A stretch of 32,119 nt of DNA from Hyphomicrobiaceae bacterium. GTDB lineage: Bacteria > Pseudomonadota > Alphaproteobacteria > Rhizobiales > Hyphomicrobiaceae. Position 1 is the first letter of the stretch, and every line of letters starts with the position of its first letter. A model generated the notes under the pieces. The model was not told the DNA's origin and did no database searches. It worked only from the letters and a program-made list of their open reading frames with translations. The DNA is taken from positions 1 to 32,119 of the forward strand of contig JANXWC010000147.1 of the NCBI GenBank assembly GCA_025351355.1. Reading direction: 5' to 3'. Position numbers and translations under genes: made by a program. Shown here piece after piece: positions 7,494-15,046 of the stretch.

Positions 7494-7642
7494 GAGCCTC
7501 GGAAATAGCGCGGAGAAGGCAGCGGAATTTGTGGTTACCAGAGCCAGTCCATATCAGATGGCGCAGCCAACTGAAACAGCATCTCGATGGCGTAAAGCGC
7601 GCTCGGCGCATGCCGGGTGGGTTGCTACTTTAAGTGCGAGTG

Positions 7643-7656
7643 GTCGATCGATCGAC
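7643..7656. repeat. 14-bp perfect palindrome after irr
   Basis: GTCGATCGATCGAC is a perfect palindrome, enclosed by GTTGC (7621-7625) and GCAAC (7657-7661). It begins within about 20 nt of the irr stop codon on the minus strand. It may fold as a 3' hairpin, but no T-run follows. Confidence 0.35.
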
Positions 7657-7662
7657 GCAACT

Positions 7663-8106
7663 TTAGGCTTTAACCAGTCTTACCACTACGTCGACATGGC
7701 TGATGCGCATGCCGGGAGGTGCCTCAGGCAGCCCATCGACGCGGACGCAGTCTCCTGGAATATCGATCAATTCGCCACGTTCCTCGATGTAGAAATGGTT
7801 GTGATTGGAAATATTGGTATCGAAATAACTTTTTTGACCTTCAATCGCCAATTCGCGCAGCATTCCCGACTGTTGGAACTGATGCAAGGTATTGTAGATG
7901 GTCGCCAAGGACACGCGAACGCCCGCCTTAACCGCCTCCTCGTGCAGCATTTCAGCCGAAATATGCCTATCGCCTTTGCCGAACAGCAAGGTCGCCAACG
8001 AACAGCGCTGACGTGTCGGGCGCAATCCCGCGCCGCGCAAACGCGCCGAGATAGCCGCCGAAGTTACGCCGCATTTTATGGAAGGGTTGTTTTCAGGCTT
8101 TGACAT
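7663..8106 (-). CDS. irr: Iron response regulator Irr (Fur family)
   Basis: 147 residues. GLRPTRQRCSLATLLFGKGDRHISAEMLHEEA and the recognition-helix region VSLATIYNTLHQF, in consecutive parts, are the Irr version of the Fur winged helix. The C-terminal dimer domain contains SYFDTNISNHNHFY, where the Irr histidine cluster reads NHNH (101-104). Irr is the heme-responsive global regulator of iron and heme genes in Rhizobiales and relatives. The N-terminal Cys-Pro heme regulatory motif of Bradyrhizobium Irr is absent, so heme sensing would rely on the histidine site as in Rhizobium-type Irr. ATG 8106 is preferred over GTG 8133, with GGGAAG upstream. A candidate promoter lies at 8171-8200. Confidence 0.92.
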   Translation of the reverse strand: MSKPENNPSIKCGVTSAAISARLRGAGLRPTRQRCSLATLLFGKGDRHISAEMLHEEAVKAGVRVSLATIYNTLHQFQQSGMLRELAIEGQKSYFDTNISNHNHFYIEERGELIDIPGDCVRVDGLPEAPPGMRISHVDVVVRLVKA

Positions 8107-8170
8107 TGTCTTCCCGAACTGGACTGCACGCACGCGTCTTCGGCGTTCAACGCTCGACAGCTTTACTGAG

Positions 8171-8200
8171 ACTATAGTTCTGAATTGCCGTTTGAGGCAA
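8171..8200 (-). promoter_or_regulatory. Candidate irr promoter
   Basis: On the minus strand TTGCCT (8200-8195) and TATAGT (8176-8171) are separated by 18 nt. The -35 lies in a small inverted repeat, TTGCC (8185-8189) with GGCAA (8196-8200), a possible regulator site. I see no clear iron-control-element sequence. Confidence 0.4.
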
Positions 8201-8232
8201 CAGGGTGCGGCACCGGTGCCGTGGGAAGCGGC

Positions 8233-8307
8233 CCAGTGTCCCGATCGTGAAGTTCATCCGATGGCCCGGTTGCTCGTTTTGAACTTCGCGATCGAAGAGG
8301 ACACTGG
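8233..8307 (+). repeat. Long inverted repeat / RNA hairpin upstream of pssA
   Basis: CCAGTGTCC (8233-8241), CGATCG (8242-8247) and GAAGTTC (8249-8255) pair with GGACACTGG (8299-8307), CGATCG (8289-8294) and GAACTTC (8281-8287). That is 22 Watson-Crick pairs plus one T8248-G8288 position, with a 4-nt bulge (8295-8298) and a 25-nt loop. The T-G position is a wobble in plus-strand RNA but A-C in minus-strand RNA. It stands 13 bp before the 84-bp repeat. It is either a palindromic mobile remnant or a cis RNA element. Confidence 0.7.
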
Positions 8308-8320
8308 AAAAATCAATGCT

Positions 8321-8404
8321 TCTAGAGTGCTTCCGGGAAAAGCATGCCCCGGACGAAGATCCGGGGTGTGAGCGGTTTTCCCGATAAGAAGCACGACAAT
8401 ACAA
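8321..8404 (+). repeat. 84-bp dispersed palindromic repeat, copy 2
   Basis: The sequence is identical to 5791-5874 except at 8363 (G for A) and 8400 (T for A). Here the inner stem CCCCGGA/TCCGGGG is perfect. It ends about 70 nt ahead of the pssA start codon, so it lies in or near the pssA leader. Confidence 0.85.
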
Positions 8405-8474
8405 TGTGTGATTGATATTTGTAAGTTCGTTATTGTGCCACCCGTGCGCTTGGCGGACCGATCAGGAGACTGCG

Positions 8475-9383
8475 ATGACAGCGTTTGAGCCGGATCTCGA
8501 GAAAAGTGTCCACCGTCGGCGCCGGCGCCGGCGTCTGTTTCGCAACTCCAAGGTACCGGTCCGCATGCTGGTGCCCAACTTTTTCACGCTGCTCAGTCTG
8601 TGTGCCGGCGTCACCGGCATTCGCATGGCCATCGAACAACGCTACGACGTCGCTCTGCTACTTATCGTTCTGGCGGCATTGATCGATGGCATTGACGGGC
8701 GGCTAGCGCGCGCGCTGAAGGCGCAGTCGCGCTTGGGCGCCGAACTCGACAGCCTCGCCGATTTCGTCAATTTCGGCATTGCGCCAGCCATCGTCGTCTA
8801 CACCTGGGGGCTCGGCGGCCTGCGCGACTTCGGCTGGATCGCCGTCCTGGTCTTTGCCTGTTGCATGGGGCTACGTTTGGCGCGCTTCAATTCCATGCTC
8901 GATACGGAGAAGCCGCGTTGGCAGTGTAACTATTTCACCGGCATGCCGGCGCCCGCCGGTGCCATCACCGTGTTGTTGCCGCTGTACGTCGATGCGCTCG
9001 GCATCATCGACGTCCGCAGTCATCCGCTGGCCATTGCGGTCTTTACCCTGGTCATGGCGTTTCTGCTGGTATCCACCATTCCTACGTTCTCCGGCAAGTT
9101 GATGGGCGAGCGCATCAGTCGCGAGTGGGTGCCGCCGATCTTCGGCGGCCTCGCGTTGTTCGTTGGTTTGTTGATTACCTATCCGCACGCGACGATGACG
9201 CTCGCAGCGCTTGCCTATCTCTCGGTGATCCCGCTGAGCTGGCGGCGTTACCGCCGGTATGCAGCGCGAGATAAGGCAGAGTCAGACGCCCGCGTCGCAG
9301 CGGACGGCGCGCTTTCGGCTGGGCACATCACCAACGCCAGTGCGGCGGCCCTGACCACGCCGGCAACTGAAACAAAGCATTGA
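8475..9383 (+). CDS. pssA: CDP-diacylglycerol-serine O-phosphatidyltransferase (phosphatidylserine synthase)
   Basis: 302 residues. The CDP-alcohol phosphatidyltransferase signature D-x2-DG-x2-AR-x8-G-x3-D-x3-D is complete: D71, D74-G75, A78-R79, G88, D92, D96. An Arg-rich cytoplasmic N terminus is followed by several membrane helices. The enzyme joins CDP-diacylglycerol and serine to make phosphatidylserine, the precursor of phosphatidylethanolamine, in the inner membrane. ATG 8475 was chosen over an upstream in-frame start at 8412 because AGGAG (8464-8468) is 6 nt ahead. In many Alphaproteobacteria psd lies directly upstream; here repeats and divergent irr occupy that place. The C-terminal 45 residues are Ala-rich and probably disordered. 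Confidence 0.9.
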   Translation: MTAFEPDLEKSVHRRRRRRRLFRNSKVPVRMLVPNFFTLLSLCAGVTGIRMAIEQRYDVALLLIVLAALIDGIDGRLARALKAQSRLGAELDSLADFVNFGIAPAIVVYTWGLGGLRDFGWIAVLVFACCMGLRLARFNSMLDTEKPRWQCNYFTGMPAPAGAITVLLPLYVDALGIIDVRSHPLAIAVFTLVMAFLLVSTIPTFSGKLMGERISREWVPPIFGGLALFVGLLITYPHATMTLAALAYLSVIPLSWRRYRRYAARDKAESDARVAADGALSAGHITNASAAALTTPATETKH

Positions 9384-9843
9384 AAGACAGCGCTTCCGAT
9401 GCGGGTCGCCACCCCTTGATTTTTACGATCTCAACTGTGCGCGCGACACGCCTCCTGCCGCGTGAAGTGCGCCATTCAAAGACCTGCATCGCGATCAATT
9501 GCAGCCACATGCGCGTCGAGTTGGCAGTTTGGCGGCAAGTTTTTTGCAATGGGCGCAACTTTTTTTATCGCTCACTCCTGCAGCTGAGCGCGCGCCATCG
9601 CATCTGCATCGATGTTCTCGGGATATTTTCACCGATTGAAGAAAGTGCCGCCAAATAAGCCTAACTTGCATCTCGATGTGATTGCGCGCGATGCAATAGT
9701 TCGCGCGCACCAAGTGCAAATCGCCTCAGCTTTTGTCGCAACTGTCAATGCGCGACGTTATGTGCGCGCAACTTTATCTTGTAAGCTATGTGGAAATTGC
9801 CTAACACCTGCGCAGCATCAACCGCAGACGAAGGAGAAATTTC
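9384..9843. other. Gene-free region upstream of the histone-like gene
   Basis: This is 460 bp of mixed composition with AT tracts and CG-alternating tracts. A hairpin is formed by TTGCATCTCG (9666-9675) with CGCGATGCAA (9687-9696), 9 of 10 pairs. The phrase GCGCAACTTT occurs twice, near 9553 and 9766. Open frames here lack family signatures and start signals, so I call no gene. The promoter for 9844 must lie in the right half, but I cannot choose one with confidence. Confidence 0.4.
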
Positions 9844-10065
9844 ATGCCTGCACGTAAGGCAGCTGGTGCGCGATCGGCGCGCAATGTCGAAACACAGAAG
9901 AAGAAAGCGGCGCGCGCGGCGCCACGCAAGAAGACCACGCGTTCGACCGGAAACACGTTGGCAGCTCGCTCACGCCTGAAGAAAATGGCGGGCAAGAAAG
10001 CGCCGGCAAAGAAAGCAACAAAGGCACGCAAGATGGCCGTTAAGCCAACCAAGAAGCGCGCTTGA
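9844..10065 (+). CDS. Histone H1-like Lys/Ala-rich small protein
   Basis: 73 residues, of which about half are Lys, Arg or Ala, with repeats such as KKAARAAPRKKTT and KKAPAKKATKA and no hydrophobic core. The composition matches bacterial H1-like tails that bind DNA by charge (compare Chlamydia HC1/HC2 and AlgP tails), probably a nucleoid-associated role; this is inference from composition only. The start ATG 9844 has AAGGAG (9830-9835) at good spacing, and a strong terminator follows the stop, so it is a stand-alone expressed gene. Such sequences diverge quickly, so homology searches are prone to false matches. RNA binding is an alternative. Confidence 0.7.
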   Translation: MPARKAAGARSARNVETQKKKAARAAPRKKTTRSTGNTLAARSRLKKMAGKKAPAKKATKARKMAVKPTKKRA

Positions 10066-10109
10066 TCTGACAATCGGCGCGCATCGCAAGGTGCCTGTCC
10101 CAAAATGAG

Positions 10110-10145
10110 AAAGCGAGATGTGCCGCGAGGCGCTCTCGCTTTTTT
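10110..10145 (+). terminator. Strong intrinsic terminator of the histone-like gene
   Basis: AAAGCGAG (10110-10117) pairs perfectly with CTCGCTTT (10135-10142), the right arm running into T6 (10140-10145). On the minus strand the same element ends the GNAT pair, whose last stop is at 10172. Confidence 0.8.
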
Positions 10146-10171
10146 ATTTGGCCAGCTCCGGCGCCTCCCGC

Positions 10172-10672
10172 TCACTTCGGCGTGAGGTGCTTCTCGAAAA
10201 CGGCGGCCGGCTCTTTCACGCCCGCATTTTCGCGTTCTTCGATCGCAATACGATGGAACCCGTGGTGCTCATAAAAGCCGATTGCGCCGAAGTTTCTGGG
10301 TTCCACGTCGAGCGTGACACGGTGGACGTCATCGAACGCCGCCAACACCGCGTCCAGCAATGCCGTGCCGATCCCATATCCCTGAGCCGTGGGCAGCACG
10401 TACAACCGCCCGAGCGTCACGTCGCCCGATGTCAAGTCACGTGCCGAGGCGGTGCCCAAAATGCTCGTCCCATCACGCGCCACGAGAAACACGGATCGCG
10501 GTGATTCAAGATCGGCGCGAAGTGCATCAAGCGCGTGCCACTGCGCACTGATCGCGGCCACCTGCTCCGCGCCGAAAATCGGATCGTACGTGTCGTGCCA
10601 CGTTGCTTGAAGCAGCGCGCGCACGGCGGGCAGATCGGCTTCAGTTGCGGGACGAATGGAATACGCCTTCAT
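10172..10672 (-). CDS. GNAT family N-acetyltransferase (downstream member of a tandem pair)
   Basis: 166 residues: MKAYSIRPATEADLPAVRAL at the N terminus, then LGRLYVLPTAQGYGIGTALL, the motif A acetyl-CoA loop (Q-x-x-G-x-G/A type), and RNFGAIGFYEHHGF (motif B) near the end. It transfers an acetyl group from acetyl-CoA to an unknown amine. Its ATG (10672-10670) overlaps the TGA of the upstream GNAT gene as ATGA, which suggests translational coupling. It shares WHDTYD in the same place as that gene, so the two are probably old tandem duplicates. A longer frame to 10879 is read-through into the neighbour. It ends before the bidirectional terminator at 10110-10145. Confidence 0.85.
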   Translation of the reverse strand: MKAYSIRPATEADLPAVRALLQATWHDTYDPIFGAEQVAAISAQWHALDALRADLESPRSVFLVARDGTSILGTASARDLTSGDVTLGRLYVLPTAQGYGIGTALLDAVLAAFDDVHRVTLDVEPRNFGAIGFYEHHGFHRIAIEERENAGVKEPAAVFEKHLTPK

Positions 10673-11166
10673 GCCTGAGCCGCACCGCGCCTGAGTTCGA
10701 TCACGTCCACCCAGTGATTGCCGCCCACATCGGCGCGGCTGCGACCGATCTCGACGAAGCCGTGGCGGGCATAGAACTGCCGCGCTGCCAGGCTCGTCGG
10801 GCGTACATCGGCGCGTACGACCGTGTCCGGTGGAAATCGCTCGAGCAACGTTGCCAGCATGGCGGATCCGGCGCTGCAACGTTGCGCATCGGGAGCAACA
10901 TACATGCCGGAAAGATGCACCCCCGATGGCCGCGGGTGCCCGCGAATGCCGCCGATCAGCCGCCGCCCGAACTCGGTAACAAGCGCCACGTCTCCCGGCG
11001 GCAGGCTGAACATTTCCGGCGGCTCGCCTTCCAAAAGCGCCACGATCACACGGTCGATGGCAGCCGCCCCGTCCACCGCATCGTACGTGTCATGCCACGC
11101 CCGGCGATAAAGCGCCGTCATTGCGGCACGGTCCTCGTTGGCGTAAGGGCGGATGATGAGGCGCAT
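10669..11166 (-). CDS. GNAT family N-acetyltransferase (upstream member of a tandem pair)
   Basis: 165 residues. It starts MRLIIRPYANEDRAAMTALY, has AWHDTYDAV in the first quarter, SGMYVAPDAQRCSAGSAML at the acetyl-CoA loop, and RQFYARHGFVEIGRS (motif B) near the end. The usual Q/R-x-x-G-x-G/A loop reads QRCSAGSA, so the pyrophosphate-binding loop is slightly non-standard. The gene lies 35 nt downstream of gatB on the same strand and overlaps the next GNAT gene by 4 nt, so the three probably share a transcript. The substrate is unknown. Confidence 0.83.
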   Translation of the reverse strand: MRLIIRPYANEDRAAMTALYRRAWHDTYDAVDGAAAIDRVIVALLEGEPPEMFSLPPGDVALVTEFGRRLIGGIRGHPRPSGVHLSGMYVAPDAQRCSAGSAMLATLLERFPPDTVVRADVRPTSLAARQFYARHGFVEIGRSRADVGGNHWVDVIELRRGAAQA

Positions 11167-11201
11167 GCGTTCGCTGCCATCCCGACAATCGATGCCGCCA
11201 A

Positions 11202-12686
11202 TCAGATTCCCAGTTTGGCTTTAAGCAAGTCGCTGACCTGTTGCGGGTTGGCCTTGCCGCCTGACTGCTTCATCGCCTGCCCGACGAACCAACCCAGCAT
11301 GCTCGGCTTGAGCTTGACCTGCTCCACCTTGTCCGGATTGGCTGTTATGATGGCGTCCACCGCCTTTTCGATGGCACCCATGTCGGTCACCTGTTTCAAC
11401 CCATCGGTGTCGACAATCTCGATCGGGTCGCGACCTGTGGTCCAAGCGATATCGAAAACCTTCTTGGCGATTGCCCCTGAAATTGTACCATCGCTGATCA
11501 TGCCAATGATCGCATTGTTGGCCACGTCCGATACAGGAGCGGTTGCGATTGTCGTGCCTTCTTTATTTATGCGCCCGAACAGCTCGTTGATCATCCAGTT
11601 TGCGGCTGCCTTGCCGTCTCGCCCCTTGGCGACACGCTCGAAATAGTCAGCGCTTTCTTTTTCTGCGACCAGCACGCTGGCATCGTAAGCGGACAACCCG
11701 TATTGCGCCATAAACCGGGCTTTTTTCTCGTCCGGCAGTTCCGGCAACCCCTTCTGCAACCCATCGATGAACGCCTGGTCGAATTCGAGCGGCAGCAGAT
11801 CCGGATCGGGGAAATATCGGTAGTCGTGCGCCTCTTCTTTCGAACGCATCGAGCGCGTTTCTCCCTTGGCGTTGTCGAACAGCCGCGTCTCCTGGCGGAT
11901 CGTGCCGCCGTCCTCGATGATGTCGATCTGCCTGCGGGCTTCGTAGTCGACGGCCTGGCCGATGAAGCGAATGGAGTTGACGTTCTTGACCTCGCAGCGT
12001 GTCCCGAGTTCGGCGCCCGGTCGTCGCACGGAGACGTTGACGTCGGCGCGCATGTTGCCCTTTTCCATGTCGCCGTCGCAGGTGCCGAGATAGCGCAGGA
12101 TCGTTCTGAGTTTAGTAACATAGGCCTGCGCTTCCTTCGCCGAGCGCAAATCCGGTCGCGACACGATCTCCATCAGCGCCACACCGGAACGGTTGAGGTC
12201 GACATAGGAATAGTCGGGATGCTGGTCGTGGATGGACTTGCCGGCGTCCTGCTCGAGGTGCAGCCGTTCGATGCCGATCACTTTGGTCACGCCATCGACG
12301 TCGATTTCGATCGTGCCTTCCCCGACGATGGGATTTTTATACTGGCTGATCTGGTAGCCCTGCGGCAGATCCGGATAGAAATAGTTCTTGCGATCGAAAA
12401 TGCTGCGCTTGTTGATCTGCGCCTTCAGGCCCAGTCCCGTACGCACCGCCTGCGCCACGCATTCCCCGTTGATCGCCGGCAACATGCCAGGCATCGCCGC
12501 GTCGACCAGGCTCACGTTACTGTTGGGCTCGGCACCGAATGTGGTCGAGGCGCCCGAGAACAGCTTGGCCTTCGACGCCACCTGCGCATGCACTTCCAGG
12601 CCAATGATGACTTCCCACTCGCCGGTGGCGCCCTTCAGCAGGTTGTTGGGCTTGTTTGCCGCGCTAGTGCTGGCTTTGTTCTGCAT
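11202..12686 (-). CDS. gatB: Asp-tRNA(Asn)/Glu-tRNA(Gln) amidotransferase subunit B
   Basis: 494 residues, the normal length. It has [13 protein letters not shown] near the N terminus, [52 protein letters not shown] and [14 protein letters not shown], all GatB hallmarks, and the helical YqeY-like tail domain at about 345-494. GatB is the kinase/tRNA-binding subunit of GatCAB, which amidates misacylated Glu-tRNA(Gln) and Asp-tRNA(Asn). gatA and gatC are not next to it; an outer-membrane protein gene is directly upstream. A short Ser/Asn/Lys N-terminal extension (about 22 residues) precedes the conserved start. GNAT genes follow on the same strand. Confidence 0.97.
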   Translation of the reverse strand: MQNKASTSAANKPNNLLKGATGEWEVIIGLEVHAQVASKAKLFSGASTTFGAEPNSNVSLVDAAMPGMLPAINGECVAQAVRTGLGLKAQINKRSIFDRKNYFYPDLPQGYQISQYKNPIVGEGTIEIDVDGVTKVIGIERLHLEQDAGKSIHDQHPDYSYVDLNRSGVALMEIVSRPDLRSAKEAQAYVTKLRTILRYLGTCDGDMEKGNMRADVNVSVRRPGAELGTRCEVKNVNSIRFIGQAVDYEARRQIDIIEDGGTIRQETRLFDNAKGETRSMRSKEEAHDYRYFPDPDLLPLEFDQAFIDGLQKGLPELPDEKKARFMAQYGLSAYDASVLVAEKESADYFERVAKGRDGKAAANWMINELFGRINKEGTTIATAPVSDVANNAIIGMISDGTISGAIAKKVFDIAWTTGRDPIEIVDTDGLKQVTDMGAIEKAVDAIITANPDKVEQVKLKPSMLGWFVGQAMKQSGGKANPQQVSDLLKAKLGI

Positions 12687-12782
12687 CGGTGCTTGATCTC
12701 GTAGGGGCTTTCTAATCAGATCCAGTGCCTAAGCCGCCGTCTTCCATGGGTCAAGGTGGCGCTCGCCCGTGTTGCGGAACGC

Positions 12783-12808
12783 AAAAGGGCGAGCCGCGCG
12801 GCCCGCCC
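12783..12808 (-). terminator. Intrinsic terminator of the 12838-13818 porin-like gene
   Basis: On the minus strand GGGCGGGCC (12808-12800) pairs with GGCTCGCCC (12795-12787) over 9 bp with one G-T wobble and a GCGC loop, followed by TTTT (12786-12783). Confidence 0.75.
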
Positions 12809-12837
12809 ATGATTTAGTTTCCGCAAGGCGCTCAAGC

Positions 12838-13818
12838 TTACCAGATGTCCCACCGGATACCGGTGCGGATTTCATGATTGATCTGGTCGTTGACGCGCAG
12901 TGAGCTCAATCCGTTGGCGCTCGCAACATTCAGGTGCCCACTCTGCCACAGCATCCGGTAACCGGTGTCCAAATGCGTGCGTGCCGTAATGTCGTAGGTG
13001 ATGCCCGCTTGCAGCGCTGCAGCAAGTCCGTAGCCGATCATCGTGGTGTTCGCCGTCGTGGCATAGCTGTCTTTCAAACCGCTCGCCGACGATGTATCGC
13101 AATTCGGGCTCGAGGCTGGCGGCACGACGATGCTGCCGTTATCGGGAATTGTGTTTTTTGTCGAGCCGGCGCAGGTGTAAATATCTGTCGAATTGCGTGA
13201 GACTTGATGCATGGCAATACCGACGCCCGCACCGACGTAGGGCCGCAGTCGACCGCCGCGATTGAAGTCATAGATGCCGCTCGCCATGAAGGTCGAGTTT
13301 TCATAGGCGATATTTTCAGCGAGATTGCCGGTGTAGCTGTTGGTGACAAACACACTGGCGTTCGATGTAACGGCCACGCCGCCCACGGTGGCTGAAACGG
13401 TCGTGTTGGCCAGCTGTGCCGTTTTCGTGATACCGAGAATGGTCTGCGAACCCGACGCGATCACGCGATCCGGGCGGTAGTCGACGGTGAATTCAGCGCG
13501 CAGCGATGGCGTCACGTATTTGCCGAAACCGAGCGTTACGATGCTCAACTCGTGCCAGTCGCCCGGCTGCGAGAAGGTAATCGGCCAGCCGTTGTTGCCG
13601 AATGTGCCGGTGTTTTTGAAGGCGGAGCCGATGTCCCCGCGCAGATACCACTTGAAGTTTTCTTCATAGACCGACGGCATGGGCACTGGAACGGCGCCGC
13701 CACCGTAGTCGCGGATGCCGCCCGCGGCACCGTTGCCGAGGTCACCCGCTTGCGCCGGCACGCCGGCAGAGGCGATCAACGAAACGCCGATGGCAAGGCA
13801 AGCTGAAGTCAGTCTCAT
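12838..13818 (-). CDS. Outer-membrane beta-barrel protein, Omp25/31-like
   Basis: 326 residues. It starts with a Sec signal peptide (MRLTSACLAIGVSLIASAG, likely cut after AQA at residue 24). The mature part alternates polar and aromatic residues, with RPYVGAGVGIAMHQ and YDITARTHLDTGYRML as typical barrel strands, and ends in RTGIRWDIW with a terminal aromatic residue as needed for BAM recognition. It should form an 8- to 10-strand barrel in the outer membrane; whether it is a pore or structural is unknown. AAGGGA precedes ATG 13818. A terminator directly downstream and its own upstream gap suggest a single-gene transcript. A related barrel gene lies upstream on the same strand. Confidence 0.8.
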   Translation of the reverse strand: MRLTSACLAIGVSLIASAGVPAQAGDLGNGAAGGIRDYGGGAVPVPMPSVYEENFKWYLRGDIGSAFKNTGTFGNNGWPITFSQPGDWHELSIVTLGFGKYVTPSLRAEFTVDYRPDRVIASGSQTILGITKTAQLANTTVSATVGGVAVTSNASVFVTNSYTGNLAENIAYENSTFMASGIYDFNRGGRLRPYVGAGVGIAMHQVSRNSTDIYTCAGSTKNTIPDNGSIVVPPASSPNCDTSSASGLKDSYATTANTTMIGYGLAAALQAGITYDITARTHLDTGYRMLWQSGHLNVASANGLSSLRVNDQINHEIRTGIRWDIW

Positions 13819-14013
13819 CGCAATGATCCCTTGAGGCGGTGCAAAGCCATCGGCCGTGCCCGTTTATGAACGGTGCCCGCCCTGACCTTTTTGGCCGCTG
13901 TTCGCGATGTGCTTCCTGGGCTGGCCGTGACGGCTTGCCTTACGCACACGAGAGACAACCAGGATGCGATATCGCTACACGAGGCCCCGGTCGATGCGCG
14001 GGGTAGAGATTAT

Positions 14014-14036
14014 GACCGGGCGAACATCGCCCGGTC
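14014..14036 (-). terminator. Terminator-like hairpin after the 14061-14840 barrel gene
   Basis: GACCGGGCG (14014-14022) and CGCCCGGTC (14028-14036) form a perfect 9-bp stem with a 5-nt loop. On the minus strand it is followed by ATAATCTC rather than a T-run, so termination may be partial. Confidence 0.5.
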
Positions 14037-14060
14037 CGTCGTTGGCAGAAAGATATATGC

Positions 14061-14840
14061 TTAGCGGAGGTCCATCCGCAGGCCGACGCGGAACTGGTGG
14101 GCATACATATCGTTGACGTTGACCGCAGGCGTCGAGTTCGGCGCGCCGACCACGGGTGGCGTGCGCGTGATGTTGATGTCGCTGGTGTGCGCGTCACCGA
14201 GGTAGAGGAACCGATACCCGGCATCTAGGCTCCAGCGATCCACCAGCTTGGCCGAGAAGCCGGCCATCAGCGCGCCGGCGGCATTCGTCTTGGACGCGCT
14301 GTCCATGGTGGCCGAGCAGGCCGCTGCGCAGCCGACGACGGCTACGTTACCGTCGGTCGTCTTGTTGGTCGCAAAGCCGAGGCCGACGCCGAGATACGGC
14401 GTGAACCGGGTCCGAGTATCGAAGTCGTAATAGAGGTTGGCGAGGCCGACGACGTGCTTGACGCCGAATTGGCGTTCGCCCTGCACGGTTGCGCCGGTTG
14501 CAGGCGCGATCAGGCCGGTGACTGAGGCGGCGCTGCTCCAGTCGAGCGTCAAGTCACCGCGCACTTGCGGCGAGAAGTACATGCCGATACCGGCGCCCCA
14601 GGCGCGATTGTTGCCGATGTGCCTGTCGCTCAGCGTGTAGTTGGGTTGTTCGGTGAGGCTGCCAAAGTCGTTGGAGCCGGCGGTGAAATCTCCGCGTGCG
14701 TAGAACATGGCGGGCCGCGTCATGGTCGGCGTGTAGCCCTGGTCCTTGATGCTGCCGCCATACAGGTCGGCGGCAAAGGCGCCGACGGTGCTCGTCAGCA
14801 AGGCAACGGCGCCCAAAACGGAGCGATGGAACGTTTTCAT
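14061..14840 (-). CDS. Outer-membrane beta-barrel protein, Omp25/31-like (second)
   Basis: 259 residues. Signal peptide MKTFHRSVLGAVALLTSTVG with cleavage after AFA (about residue 26), then ADLYGGS, a start common in Rhizobiales Omp25/31 proteins. Barrel strands such as TRFTPYLGVGLGFATNK and WSLDAGYRFLYLGD follow, and the protein ends HQFRVGLRMDLR, whose last residue is Arg rather than the usual Phe or Trp. In-frame starts exist at 14852 and 14918, but GAGGA lies 6 nt before ATG 14840 and the signal peptide begins there. Two cysteines in GCAAACS could form a loop disulfide. Function beyond outer-membrane structure or a pore is not known. Confidence 0.8.
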   Translation of the reverse strand: MKTFHRSVLGAVALLTSTVGAFAADLYGGSIKDQGYTPTMTRPAMFYARGDFTAGSNDFGSLTEQPNYTLSDRHIGNNRAWGAGIGMYFSPQVRGDLTLDWSSAASVTGLIAPATGATVQGERQFGVKHVVGLANLYYDFDTRTRFTPYLGVGLGFATNKTTDGNVAVVGCAAACSATMDSASKTNAAGALMAGFSAKLVDRWSLDAGYRFLYLGDAHTSDINITRTPPVVGAPNSTPAVNVNDMYAHQFRVGLRMDLR

Positions 14841-14985
14841 GGATTTCCTCATACTGTAGCGACCAGGGCAACTCGATCCACGGCGCGGCCAACTGCGCGT
14901 CCGTGCTTCACGTTGCAAAGATGCCCAGCAAAGGTTGAAAGACCTTTAAGAACTGGGTCATTCCCGGCCAGTCAGTGGTCAAAGC

Positions 14986-15012
14986 AAAACGCCCCGGTTG
15001 GGCCGGGGCGTT
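14986..15012 (-). terminator. Intrinsic terminator of the DUF4337 gene
   Basis: AACGCCCCGG (14988-14997) and CCGGGGCGTT (15003-15012) are perfect complements with a 5-nt loop. On the minus strand the stem runs into TTTTGCTTT. Confidence 0.8.
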
Positions 15013-15046
15013 GCAGGACAGTGCAAAATTGCAGTTCGCGAACTGA

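Larger units (their letters stand above)
8107..8474. other. Gene-free irr-pssA divergent region
   Basis: It contains a candidate irr promoter (8171-8200), a 75-bp hairpin (8233-8307), the second 84-bp repeat (8321-8404), and a short leader with the pssA ribosome binding site AGGAG (8464-8468). No coding frame is supported. Confidence 0.6.

Noticed and set aside
9380-9857. Open frames of 76-92 residues in the pssA-histone gap
   Set aside because: No start signals, mixed composition, and no similarity to any family I know.
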